Assembly: GCA_004352715.1 (NCBI GenBank)
Contig: SCFE01000004.1
Coordinates: 1,755,222 to 1,819,221 of the forward strand
Length of the DNA stretch: 64,000 bases
Origin: Hofstenia miamia
Lineage: Eukaryota > Xenacoelomorpha > Acoela
Reading direction: 5' to 3'
Positions 26,117 through 60,359 of the stretch are shown here, in pieces; position 1 is the stretch's first letter; the number at the start of each line of letters is the position of its first letter. A program made the position numbers and the translations under genes. Under the pieces are notes generated by a model. The model ran no database searches. It was not told the DNA's origin and saw only the letters and a list, made by a program, of their open reading frames with translations.

Positions 26117-28703
26117 ATGCTTAAGAAAGACAATAAAAATTCTAGGGATAATGTGCAGGTCAATGTTAGTGCTTCTTATTACCTTATTGAATATGCTTAG
26201 TATAAAATTCATGAATTTTACAAAAGCTAAAAAATCTTTATGTCAATTTTTAGGTAAAAACTTATTTCAAATATAAAAGATCAAAATGTTTGGGTAAAAA
26301 TTTCAAATTGTTTATGTAATAATGATCTCTGTCTGAGGAACCAATACTGAGTTTGCTGCACTGCCTAGATATTGCTCTAGCACTACCAACAATGGTCACA
26401 TTGGAGTTAGTGATGAGGAAAGTAGTTAGTGGGTACTAAATTTGAAGTTGTTATGATGTCTCTCTGGTGAAATCAGAAATTTTCTTAATTGATCATATCA
26501 TGTTCTCAAGAAGCTAATGGTAACACAGAGGTGATTTGGAATAAAATGTCTGGGGAGGAAATTATATTCCATATTAGAAACAGATCATGTGCACATGTTA
26601 TCAGGATAGTAGGTCCTCAATTGTAATGTCACAAATGATAATACACAGATCTCTCATTCTAATGTAGTAGCAAATAGCTGAAAATGCATAAACAAAGACT
26701 GTTTCTAGTTGTATAAGAGCAGAGCTTGGTATTTTTATCATATTAAGGCTTGCTACCTTGACATAAATGAAAGCACATTGACACACAAAATAGGAGGCCT
26801 TCAGATTTCTCCCTATTAATAAGGATAGTGATGGGAAGTTGTCTGTGTTCTAAGGCAAAGGACTTTTACACAATACCAATAAGGGCTTTAGTAGCATTAA
26901 AAAATAATGTAATTAGTAATTTTTTATAGTCATTATTTTTTTCTGTCAGAATATTTTACAATGTTCATAAAGAATATGAAAAGCAGAAAAAGCCATCAAA
27001 TCAATATTATAGAATTTGATCCAGGTCTGTTAGTTTTGTAGCATTTGCCTTTTTTGCAAGCATATTTAGCTGAGAACTGGAAAAAGGCAATATATAAATG
27101 GTTGTCAAGAATATATTTTTTGGTTACTCTTTGAAAGTAATGCTCTGTGAATCCACTATTTCAATTTCAAATTTGAATCAGAATATTAAGTCAAGGAATT
27201 TGCAAAGCTGAATCCAAAGTACAGTAGTAGTCCAAAGTCAAATTAAACTACTCCAAAATAATTAAATTTTTTTTGCTAAAAAATAAATTCTAAAATGGCA
27301 GCAACATATAAACTTTTCTCTGTGTTTGACAATTCTCTCTTCATGAAGTTATTAATGCTTGCCTGATGAGAAGAAGATGAAGAACCAATGCCCTCTTTAT
27401 TCAGTTGCTTTTACTTTCACAAAAAATTTTTGCACAGAACTTTTTCAAATGCTTCTAAAGTTTTGATGTGGTTCCTGAACTTGATGATATTAGAGTCTTT
27501 GCAAGGCCATGCATTTCTTGTTTCCCTGTGCTCTTGTGTCAAAATATGCACATATAGCAGGCATCAGCTAAGTATAAGAACAATGATGCTGTGTAAAATA
27601 CTAAAAGTAAAATGAATGTTAAAAATATGCATATTGTAGAAAACAAGTTAGGAGATATGAGGGTAAATAAATTGAGATTATTTACTTCAAAGAGAAAACA
27701 TGTTGTATTTTGCATTTTTTTGTAATAGACATTTGTGTTTGTCCCATTTAAGCAACAGTTCTCCTGTGATAAAGATGAAAAAATGTTATACAAGTAAAGT
27801 ACAACTATATTGCTAACGTAAAATAGAAGTGTTTGAAATGCAAAAGTGCCACTTTATCAAGATTTAAAAATTCAAATCCATGCATTCCATTCTGAATCCC
27901 AAATCAAATCCAACATAGATTTGGATTCAGATTTGATTTCAAATATTTGTAGGACCCTACTTGAAAAAAGTAAACATACTAGATGATTGCAATATGTGCT
28001 AAGCAGGGTAATTCATCAGCATGAGTTCAAAAGTGATTATCTTATTAGAAGAGACAAATAGTATTCATAGTAAAATGTGGCCTAGAATTTCACAAAGAAA
28101 AAGATTGTGAGATACACAGACAGGTAATAGACATTTCAGGCTCTGAGATCATTTTTGCTTGTGTAGTGCTTTTAAATGGGGTGCTGCCTAGGAGGCACCT
28201 CTGTGAAAATGTTGATGTATAATTAAAACAAAAAATTTATGAGCTATTATTTAATATTAATACAGTTACTTTACCAGTGCTGTGCAAGGAATGCACATCT
28301 TCTCTAATGCTTGTCATCACTTGTCAGCAGAGCATTTGACACTGGTGATACCTTGTGATTGCATGTAAGCATTCATAAGAAAAACAGCAGTTTTCCTAAC
28401 ATAAGCAAAGGAATTTTATTAGGTTCTTTACCACTTGAGAAGTAAACTCCTGTAATATCCAAGTCTATTTTATCATTAAGCATGTTAGGCTGTAAATAAA
28501 ATTTTAAATTCCACTCTCTTGTATTGAGAGAAACTGTTGGTTTTAAATAATTAATTCATAAACAGCATGCAGAATTCTTTTCTTATTTACCCACCAAACA
28601 GAATATAATAATTATACTTCTGAATACATTTTATGAAATCCTGCTTACCTCAATAAAATTTTTTTGATTATTGAGAGCAATGGGTAGTCTGTTAGGCCAC
28701 TTG
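26117..28703. other. non-coding DNA
   Basis: No gene supported. Words such as CAAATCCAA and GGATTCAGATTTGATTTC at 27130-27200 and 27870-27960 may be remnants of one more interspersed repeat. The small ORFs at 27388-27615 and 27539-27793 have no family features. Confidence 0.45.
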
Positions 28704-28711
28704 ATTGGTAG

Positions 28712-29014
28712 CAGGGTTTTTGAGTACTTGGAATGTTAAGAACTCAAATTCAAATAAGCTTGCAAAACTTGATTGCAAAAACTCAGAAGAGAAATAATCA
28801 AAACTCAAACTCACTTGAAAATCCACTCAAAAATATTGTAAAAATTAAATTTTTTTAAATATCAATTTTCTTACTAATCATAAAAATTATTTTTTAGCTT
28901 AGAATTATTGTAAAATAAATGTTTTTTAACCTAAAAAACTTGGAAATAGAAAAAAATGTGATTGAACTCAGAATATCATTTGCAAAATTACTCAAACTCA
29001 ACTCAAACACCCTG
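28712..29014. mobile_element. hAT-type MITE, copy 2
   Basis: 303-bp element starting CAGGGTTTTTGAGTACTTGG and ending CTCAACTCAAACACCCTG, flanked by an exact 8-bp duplication ATTGGTAG (28704-28711 and 29015-29022). Terminal inverted repeats and an 8-bp duplication are hallmarks of hAT transposons. It has no coding capacity. The interior aligns along most of its length with 24715-25063. Confidence 0.85.
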
Positions 29015-29022
29015 ATTGGTAG

Positions 29023-32000
29023 CAAGATAAGTTACAAAATCACATCACATTGCCAAATATCTCTGTAGTTAGACATATGATTTTAACAAAATGTGGCAGA
29101 TCACTTTTGACAAATCATATAGTCTAAATTGTAAAATAAAATAAATGTTATCAAATTAAATCAACAGCAGGTTTTGTTAACACAACTAAAGGTAATTTGT
29201 GGCAGCACAGACTTAAACCTATATTCCATATTGCATACTTAAAGAAACAAAACATATTTATCACAATTGCACTGAGGTAATTTAAAGGAATAAAACAAAA
29301 TTGCTTACAGATGAAATATGACATTCTCCAGGAGATAACATTGGTAAATAGGCACTACTATGCTATAAAATATAATTTTATCATTTTGAATTGAAGTTGC
29401 AGATCAACAAACACGCTATTAGATTTCTGAGATTTCAGGGATATATTTTACAACATTTGCAATATATGTAGATATATATATAAGCTATTTTTGTTATGGA
29501 AAAAATATATAATTTTTGCATATATAAATGATATATTTGTACACTTGCAGCCATGTTATTATATATAACTCATAGAAAATCCTTTGCTTCTTTAAAGCAA
29601 CATTATGCATTTGCAAATATATCCTAGTTAGCTAAGTACCTATTATGGCTTATATGGATAATTTAAAAGCCATCTTTCTCAATATTTTTTGTTTGTTTTT
29701 AGATTAATTTCAATGTCAAAAATCTTAAAGTTTCTAGAAAAAGGCCACATACTTTGACTATGCAAAGACAGCATGCAAGTCCAATTTATACTTAAACCAC
29801 CTGCCTTGAAAACATCTGGAAGCATTCATTGACCTTATTACAGCATATCCTCAAAGGAAGAAGGAAAGTTGAGTATGATGGTTTTGAGTTGAATACAGTC
29901 AAGTGATTTTATAATTGAGGTGTGTCTTTGCTTTCAATGATTGAAAGTGTAATTCTAATGTTTAATGTTACACATTTAAGCAAAAGGAAATAATGAAAAG
30001 TTGCAGCAGCATTCTTTCAAAAAGTTAAATTTGTATATTTGGGCATCACCACTGGCCTACTTTTATGCCCAATGGCAAAATAAGACATATCATCAACTAA
30101 TCAGAATATTTTGTTAAAAAACTATGGCTTACAGTTAAATAAGACTGTTTCAAGCTATTTCATACATGATAAACAAAATTTTTACAGTGTTTTTGTCCTA
30201 GGTAGAATAATTTGTTTCCTTAAAATGAAAATATTAAAATCTACTTTTTATATCCAAGTTAAGAGTTATTTTAGACTATGCATTAACCAAAATTTTTTGT
30301 AAATTCACACCTATTTGTATAATGGTGTTTTAAAAAAACAATACCCTAAAAATCCCTTGAATGTTTAAATTAAGAAAAAAAACTTTAGATTTAATTATTG
30401 TGCATACCTTTAACTAGAATTTACTCAAAATTTGTTTTTATGGTAATATGTTTAATATATCATGTCATACAAGGTTAATATGGGAATAACTGGCAGATTT
30501 GACTTTTGTCCTTAATGTCTTTTTTACTTTTTACTACACATACAGCTTTTTAGACTTGTATATGAGGACATTTTTATTCTGCTAGTTAAGGGAAAAATAG
30601 TCAGTTATAATCCAAATCTTTTATCATCAGGAAACATTTTAAACATTTTATATTTAATATATATAGGTTCAAGTTTCCTTGACTGTCCACCTTTGCTGCA
30701 GAATGTGAGTGCCACAGTACATACTCAAAACCTTGCACTTAAAACATAGACTGCCACTGAATAAGCTTTTCAACAGTTCTATGCATTCAGAGAGAATGTT
30801 CCATCATTGAGTACAATAATTGACAAAAAATGGTATCTGTAATTACAACACCTGGCTTTATAAATATTATGGCATCAGTATGAAATCAGAAAGCAGTCCT
30901 AATTCCCTATCACCTGATTTGTGGATTTACATAGGCTACTGTTTTATAACTAACAACTCATGCTAATATACCCTTCCTAGTAAAAGTAAAAGTAAACAGA
31001 AGTTCATGTGGCCACACCCAACTGACATGAAACTGAAAAGGTGGTGAAAGAGTAATATAGGATGGAGCCCTAATAAAGAGAAGAAAAAGAGAATCCCTAA
31101 TACTCTTGGGTGCAGTAAATGAAGCTCACATGCTAAGTAAAAAGCCTAAGGTCAGTATTTTTCTCATAGAAATAATAACAATTTTAACAATGAATGGAAT
31201 GCATAATAACAAAAACTACTAACTGTACACCTAGCCCTGGTTAAATGACATGATAGTCAAGCTGTGCTCAATCTAGGTGCCTTTAACTTTGCAGAAAAAG
31301 TTTAGAAAAGCATAATTTAATAAAAGTGAAGTCAATAGAAAACAGAAATGAGTTTACTGAAACCAAAATTAATTTGACTGAAACAAAGTGAAAATATCAC
31401 AAAATTGTTAAAGGCATTAAACAATATTACACTGTTGCTAACATGAGTAAATTGAACAGGTTCTGTGCAATAACCTTTTAAACTATAACAAAATTACTGG
31501 TTAATAATTAATGGAAATAATTAAGCTAAAATCACACAGTTTACATAGAACTAAATTCACCTAATTATAAATTGATCATTGTAATTTGCAGAGTTCTTAT
31601 TACCAATGTCGAAATTAAAATTGATGAATGATGCAAATATGGCACAACATATAATTACAGTCATTTAATTATCATGATCTAGCACTACATTTGAAATATA
31701 GCACTAAATCAGTAAGCACAGCTAATATTTAGGGATCCTTTGCTGCTTTGTTCAATATTTCATTGTGAAAATAATTTGCAGTTAGAATTCTCCATTTTAA
31801 TCTATTGCTCATAGAATTATTGCGTCATTTGATTGTAGAACACTTTGAGGTGTTTCTTAACCTTAATGCTTTTTTGAAATTTGCAACCTATAACAATTTC
31901 AAAGAGAACAATTTAAAATAGAACATATTAATTCATTCAGATGTATCTATAGTTCTGATTTATTTATAAAAATATCAAAAATTGTATAATTCTGATTCTG

Positions 32001-33500
32001 ATACATTACAAGTTTTCGTCATTAGGTATCGCCCTAATGTTTTTCTTTAGAATTGCAGTAGTAGGACAGTTTGCGCAACATTTTATTTAGTTAAATTATA
32101 TAAGATTATTTTTGTTTACATTTTTTTAATTTATTGAATTTCAAGGTAACAATATCTTTTATAAATTCTTGAAAGTTATTTTTATACATGTTTACATGTC
32201 GAAATGACCAATGGCTTAGTGTAATTAAAATTTGTAACATTAAGTATATTATCAGATATCTATAAATTTAAAACTCAAAGCTAATAAGATGCTTCCTGTA
32301 AAAACTAACCGTTCGCCATATATTTTGATATTTAAAAATCAATGATTTAATATCTATGTTTTCAGAATGATTCAAAAATATAAACCCCGACGCTTTAGAA
32401 GACCCAATTTATCTATTTGAATACTTGAAATTTCCCTAAATATTACAGAATTATTACAGGAATAGTGAATACTGATATTGTCTTAGAATGCCACTTAAAA
32501 AATGAGAATGTTATTCAATTTCTGGGCTGAATTAGCTAAAATTTAGTAAATATCGGTTCTAGACCAAGGAAAGCCTTATGTATGGTATATAGTTAGTCCC
32601 TCCAATTGCATAGTTGGCCATTTGTTCATATCTTTCTAAAAATTTGCCAATAATGGCTCAAAATAGTAATCTGATTGGAAGAGCAATATTCGAAGTTGTC
32701 CACCTTCAGGTTACAAATATTTGAAAATATTCTATCCTTGCATTTGCAAATCTACCTTTCATCCTGTATGCAATTTCCGAGAATAAGTTTGTCTATTATT
32801 TTATAGCTGAGCTTCGTGCAGTAAGGGTTTGGGCTTAAAATTTAATTTTTTTGTTAATATTGTTAATTCCCGCATCATATTAATATAGATTTATAATTGA
32901 TGTTTTCTTCGTTATATTTGTTTCAATAATTATTCAACTTGGCTTATATAAATGATTTTGATGTATCGTTGGATAGGTTGAATTTAAATTTTTTGTGTCG
33001 TTTTTAAAATAGTACATTGTCAGTATTTTCTGATCTTTCAAATTTTTCTTATATTCTCGAAATGCTTTTACAAATTCACATTTCTGATAGCTTAGAATTG
33101 CTTATATTGAATCACGTTAAAATCATGCATAATTTGGAAATTTTAATTTTTGATGATGTGAACGAAATTGATACCAATAAAATGTAATTATCCCACATGA
33201 ATTGCAAAATTTGTAGAAAGTAGAAGTATTACAAGAAGTAGTGAATCGTGCATGTAATTTTTTAGTTTAGAAAAGTTTTCTTTTAAGCACTATACATTTT
33301 GGTTTCTAGTTATTTTCTTATTGAATGGTATTTTTCCGGGTTTGTTTTAGCAGACTTTCTTCAAACATTGAATTTATTATTTTAATAGTTTTTTTTATTT
33401 ACTTTGGATGTTAACTTGCCGTCCTCCATTAATGTTTGTTTAAATATTTAATACTTCCTGTATTTTATATATACAATATTAGTTAAAACTTGATTTTATG
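29023..33500. other. long non-coding region upstream of RPL19
   Basis: AT-rich, no gene recognised. The 63-aa open frame at 30111-30302 is low-complexity. The last few hundred bases must contain the RPL19 promoter, but I see no element I could name. Confidence 0.5.
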
Positions 33501-33520
33501 CGTAATTACATTTAGTAGAC

Positions 33521-34122
33521 ATGGTATCATTAAAAATGCAAAAACGGCTTGCGGCCTCCGTTTTAAGCTGTGGTAAGAAAAAGGTCTGGTTGGATCCCAA
33601 CGAAGCGAGTGAAATCAGCGTTGCTAATTCACGACACAATGTTCGCAGACTTATTAAGGATGGATTAATTATTCGAAAACCTGTTACAATTCATTCAAGA
33701 TTTCGTGTTAGAAAACGCTTAGAAGCAAAAAGAAAAGGCCGACATTCTGGACCTGGTAAGAGGAAGGGTACTGTAAATGCAAGAATGCCGTATAAAGTAA
33801 GGAAATTTTAATGTATTCAAAATTAAACAATTTTTAGGTTGTTTGGATGAATCGCATACGCACTCTTCGTAAACTGATTAAACGATATAGAGCTTCTCGA
33901 AAAATTGATAAATATCAGTATCACACACTCTATCTTTTGATTAAGGGAAATACATTTAAAAATAAACGCACACTGATTGAACACATTCTAAAGGAGAAAG
34001 AAAAGGCCATTAGAGCTAAGAAACAAGCTCAAAGAGCAGAGCATTTCCGTGCACTTAAGAAGGCTAAAGTTGCTCGGCGGCGGGCATTGCAAGAAGAGCT
34101 CGACAAAAAGCCAACTGCTTGA
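33521..34122 (+). CDS. RPL19: 60S ribosomal protein L19 (eL19)
   Basis: Structural protein of the large cytosolic ribosomal subunit. Two exons: 33521-33796 (92 codons) and 33838-34122 (94 codons plus TGA), split in phase 0 by a 41-bp intron; 186 residues in all, close to the family's usual 185-200. Family hallmarks are [20 protein letters not shown] near the N-terminus, [23 protein letters not shown], then across the junction MPYK and [13 protein letters not shown], and a Lys/Arg/Ala-rich C-terminal helix. The start gives [10 protein letters not shown], aligning with the family N-terminus. TGG is used for Trp and TGA as stop, so the host code is standard. A splice-acceptor-like TTTAG ends six bases before the ATG. 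The C-terminus is somewhat diverged, but the gene looks functional. Confidence 0.97.
33797..33837 (+). other. RPL19: RPL19 intron, 41 bp
   Basis: GTAAGG donor, TTTTTAG acceptor. Removing it joins Lys92 to Val93 in frame. Without splicing the frame stops within a few codons. 41 bp is near the lower limit of known spliceosomal introns. Confidence 0.93.
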
Positions 34123-34128
34123 AATAAA
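34123..34128 (+). terminator. RPL19: RPL19 polyadenylation signal AATAAA
   Basis: A canonical AATAAA begins at the base right after the TGA stop. If used, the 3' UTR would be only about 15-35 nt. Confidence 0.6.
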
Positions 34129-34628
34129 TCGTTTAATTGAATTCATTTTTTAATTTTAAATAACAAATTATTTATAAGAAATGTATGTATAGGGCTTCTG
34201 ATTACATTAATTCATCGGAAATATTTGGAAATATATTTGTTCATTATGAAATTAGCTTGCACGTCAGTAAAGTAAAAATGTTTTGTTCGTCAAAAACATT
34301 CCAGAATTTGTTTAAATATGAAATTGCAAATATTTAGTATGGTTACCATTTTAATAAAAACAATATTTTGATAGCTCAAAGATCAATTTTATTAAAGTTA
34401 TAATGTCATTTTAACCGCGGTTTTTTGATGTTTCGAAAACTAATTTAGTAAGGGATCGTTATTTTTTGTTGAAAATCTTAAACATATTTTATAATGTGTA
34501 AGCAGAACTTTATAAAACTTTTATAAGAAATCTGTTCTCAATATCAAAGTTTGTGGTCATTTTTGTGACAAAATACTATTTTCTTATGTAAAAAAGATAT
34601 CCTTTTTATATTAAAAGGCATTGCTGCT

Positions 34629-35686
34629 CGGATTTTTACATTTTAAGTTCATTGAATATTTATCAATTATTTGCTGAAAATATTGAATTACAAGTTATAT
34701 AAAGTTTTCTGGCAATTTTCTCTAAACTTTTTCTTGTAATTGTTTATTCCAATAACCTATGCAAATTAGGTAGTGTTATGCATATTAATTTTGTGGATAC
34801 TTTTCATGATGTGTTAAGAATCTCGTTATTATGATCTAGTGATTACTGACATTTCTGAAGAATTTTTATACATTATATAAGTGATGATATCGATAGGGAC
34901 ATCTGAATACTGATTATTCTTCCTATCTGATGATGATAACTAACAGTTGATCGTTTTATTCATTATTATTAATAATAATGGTAATTGTTGTCGTTACATT
35001 TGGTGTTTAAGTAGGGAACCACTAGTCTTTTATGAGTTGGACAGTTAATAATGAAATTTATTCGAATGTAGTAATACTTTTAAAAATCAAATTCATATTT
35101 TATTTCACAAATATGATTATTCAATATACCATACCATTTAGCTATTGTATATTAAGAATATATCAATACTTTTAATGTTGTTTAAAGAATCTCGTTAATA
35201 TGATCTAATGATTAAAGACTTTTCTGAAGAATATTTATACACTATATAAGTGATGATATCGATAGGGACATCTGAATAATTATTTTTTATCTTATAATAA
35301 TAATACTAATAACAGTTGATCGTTTTATACCTTATCATACCTAATAATAGTAATCGTTATTGTTACATTCAGGTTTGGCATATTTTGAACAGGATCTGTT
35401 TAAGACATGTTTTAAAGACTGTTTAAAAAATTGTTTTTTGTTGTTTTTTTAAATGTTTTTTTCAAATTTATATATGAAAATTTGGAAAATAATTTTTGGG
35501 TTTCGTATGACCCATTTTCTTCCAAAAAATCGCAAAACTTGCATTTTGTTTACATGTATGAAACGAATGTTGATAAGTTTATCGTAATTCAATGTTTGCC
35601 ACTATATGTGTTTTTAGCAAAATTTTCGTACCTTAAGCTGGTTCTGTCGAAAAGCAAAAAACGTTTTTTTTGTAAAAATACACTTT
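34629..35686. repeat. satellite block, left contig
   Basis: Contains two copies of a repeat marked by AAGTGATGATATCGATAGGG (at 34879 and 35248, 369 bp apart), then a segment at 35350-35686. Bases 34629-34800 are identical to 35688-35859, and 35350-35686 to 36757-37093. The 91-aa ORF here occurs again as an ORF in the right-hand block and is not a gene. DNA between RPL19 and 34628 is featureless. Confidence 0.85.
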
Positions 35687-35687
35687 N
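35687..35687. other. single-N contig join, probable false duplication
   Basis: One N separates two blocks whose ends repeat each other exactly (see the neighbouring satellite entries). The left block has two repeat units where the right has three. Confidence 0.75.
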
Positions 35688-37410
35688 TCGGATTTTTACA
35701 TTTTAAGTTCATTGAATATTTATCAATTATTTGCTGAAAATATTGAATTACAAGTTATATAAAGTTTTCTGGCAATTTTCTCTAAACTTTTTCTTGTAAT
35801 TGTTTATTCCAATAACCTATGCAAATTAGGTAGTGTTATGCATATTAATTTTGTGGATACTAATGATGTTTAAAGAATCTCGTTAATATGATCTAATGAT
35901 TAAAGACTTTTCTGAAGAATATTTATACACTATATAAGTGATGATATCGATAGGGACATCTGAATACTGATTATTCTTCCTATCTGACCATGATAACTAA
36001 CAGTTGATCGTTTTATGCATTATTATGTGTAATAATGGTAATAGTTGTTACATTCGGTGTTTAAGTAGGGAACCACTAGTCTTTTATGAATTAGACAGTT
36101 AATAATGAAATTTATTCGAAAGTGTTAATACTCTAAAATAAAGTCCATTTTATTTCACAAATAAGATTAGCCAATAATATAGCTATTGTATATTAAGAAT
36201 ATATGAATACTTTTAGCGGTGTTTAAAGAATTTCGATAATATGATCTAATGATTAAAGACTTTTCTGAGGAATATTTATACACTATGTAAGTGATGATAT
36301 CGATAGGGACATCTGAATGATTAATTTTTCCTATCTGACAATGATAACTCTAACAGTTGATCGTTTTATACCTTATCATACCTAATAATGGTAATCGTTG
36401 TCGTTACATTTAGTGTTTATGTAGAGAGCCACTAGTCTTTTATGATTTGGACAGTTAATAATGAAATTTATTCGAATGTAGTAATACTTTTAAAAATCAA
36501 ATTCATATTTTATTTCACAAATAGGATTATTCAATATACCATACCATTTAGCTATTGTATATTAAGAATATATCAATACTTTTAATGATGTTTAAAGAAT
36601 CTCGTTAATATGATCTAATGATTAAAGACTTTTCTGAAGAATATTTATACACTATATAAGTGATGATATCGATAGGGACATCTGAATGATTATTCTTCCT
36701 ATCTGACCATGATAACTAACAGTTGATCGTTTTATACCTTATCATACCTAATAATAGTAATCGTTATTGTTACATTCAGGTTTGGCATATTTTGAACAGG
36801 ATCTGTTTAAGACATGTTTTAAAGACTGTTTAAAAAATTGTTTTTTGTTGTTTTTTTAAATGTTTTTTTCAAATTTATATATGAAAATTTGGAAAATAAT
36901 TTTTGGGTTTCGTATGACCCATTTTCTTCCAAAAAATCGCAAAACTTGCATTTTGTTTACATGTATGAAACGAATGTTGATAAGTTTATCGTAATTCAAT
37001 GTTTGCCACTATATGTGTTTTTAGCAAAATTTTCGTACCTTAAGCTGGTTCTGTCGAAAAGCAAAAAACGTTTTTTTTGTAAAAATACACTTTTTTGATA
37101 ACCTTGGTTACATTTAGTGTTTATGTAGAAAACCACTAGTCTTTTTATGCATTTGACAGTTCTAATGAACTTTATTCGAAAGTAGTAATGCTTTTTAAAA
37201 ATCAAAGGCACATTTTATTTCACAAATAAGATTAATCAATATACCATGCCATTTAGCTATTGTTTATTAAGAATATATGAATACTTTTCATGATGTGTTA
37301 AGAATCTCGTTATTATGATCTAGTGATTACTGACATTTCTAAAGAATGTCTATACATTATATAAGTGATGATATCGATAGGGACATCTGAATTTTGATTA
37401 TTCTTTGCAT
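35688..37410. repeat. satellite block, right contig
   Basis: The marker AAGTGATGATATCGATAGGG occurs at 35936, 36289, 36658 and 37363, giving spacings of 353, 369 and 705 bp. The last interval includes the extra segment 36757-37093. Units also share GTTGATCGTTTTATACC and AACCACTAGTC words. No coding content. The block ends about 100 bp before the CAPSL start codon. Confidence 0.85.
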
Positions 37411-37515
37411 CTTATAATTATTTGTGATTTATAATTTGTATTTTGATATTTACATAAATACTTAAAATAAGTACTTTGGCATGTATTTTGCTAAGGAATT
37501 TAATATTTTTAGACA

Positions 37516-59376
<21,861 letters not shown>

Positions 59377-60350
59377 ACTTTAAATTTTAGGTAATATAGA
59401 TTTTGTAGATAATTGTAAATTTTGTATATAAACTGTCTTATTTGTAGAATTATGCAATTCAATTTTTTATCAATTCTTAGTTTTATAATTGTTTATATGC
59501 TAAATACTAATGTGAAGTTTTTGTGGTGCATATCAAAATCTTGAATTTTTGTTTCTTTTTCAATTTCTTTTGTATAATATGTTGCAATTACCTGTGGGCT
59601 TACTTTCATAATTTTATTGAATTTTATGCTCAAACATGTTTTAGCATAGTGATTACAGCTTTTAAAATTGAGTTTGTATGATGGTTTTTATCTACTTTTT
59701 AGAAATTCTTTAATCAGTTCATTGAACAATTAATGCTGCTATGAAAATGGAACCAAAATTATTTTAAAATGAGCAAGTAATTCAAAATTGACCTACTTGA
59801 AAATCCATTCAATTTAAAATCGACTAACAAAGCATTGTCTACTAGAATCACATCTTTGAGTAGCATATTAATTGATTACATTCTGCTTTCTTTCTTAAAC
59901 ATAGTGCATCTTATAATTTTTATCCATCCTTCTGCTCTTTTCTGACATTTGTATTACAGCTGTTGAGTTTTCTAAATGCTTTGTGTAGTAAGTGGATAAA
60001 AACACTTGGAAAGGCTAGTTATAATATAAATTGGCACTCTTCAGAAAATTGTCTTCCAGTGTATTCTGCAACAAATTTAACTCAATGGGGTGACTTATTT
60101 TTTAGAATCTTTTAATTTTATCTCAATTAATTTTTCCCCTGATAAGAAAGTGGATTAATTCAATTTCTAGAAGTAACTCAAACAAATATCCACATAATAA
60201 ATCTTGGATAACAAACTTATAAAGCTTTAATTTGTGAAAAGTATGCAATTTAGGAAATTTGAAAATTGTGAGGTGTGCAATGAATACATTAGAAATGATT
60301 ATGCCCATTTGCTAAATCAAGCTATGGTCTGCAGCTCATCATTGGTTTTT
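59377..60350 (+). other. CAPSL 3' UTR and intergenic DNA
   Basis: No canonical AATAAA within the first 100 bases; TATAAA at about 59427-59432 might serve. No gene beyond. Confidence 0.4.
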
Positions 60351-60359
60351 TTTAAATTT

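Noticed and set aside
27388-30302. Small ORFs at 27388, 27539 and 30111
   Set aside because: 60-85 residues, Phe/Leu/Cys-rich as expected from AT-rich DNA, no conserved motif or splice context.
35431-37098. Identical 86-91 aa open frames at 35431 and 36838 as genes
   Set aside because: Both lie in the duplicated satellite segment, are low-complexity Phe/Lys-rich and have no family features.
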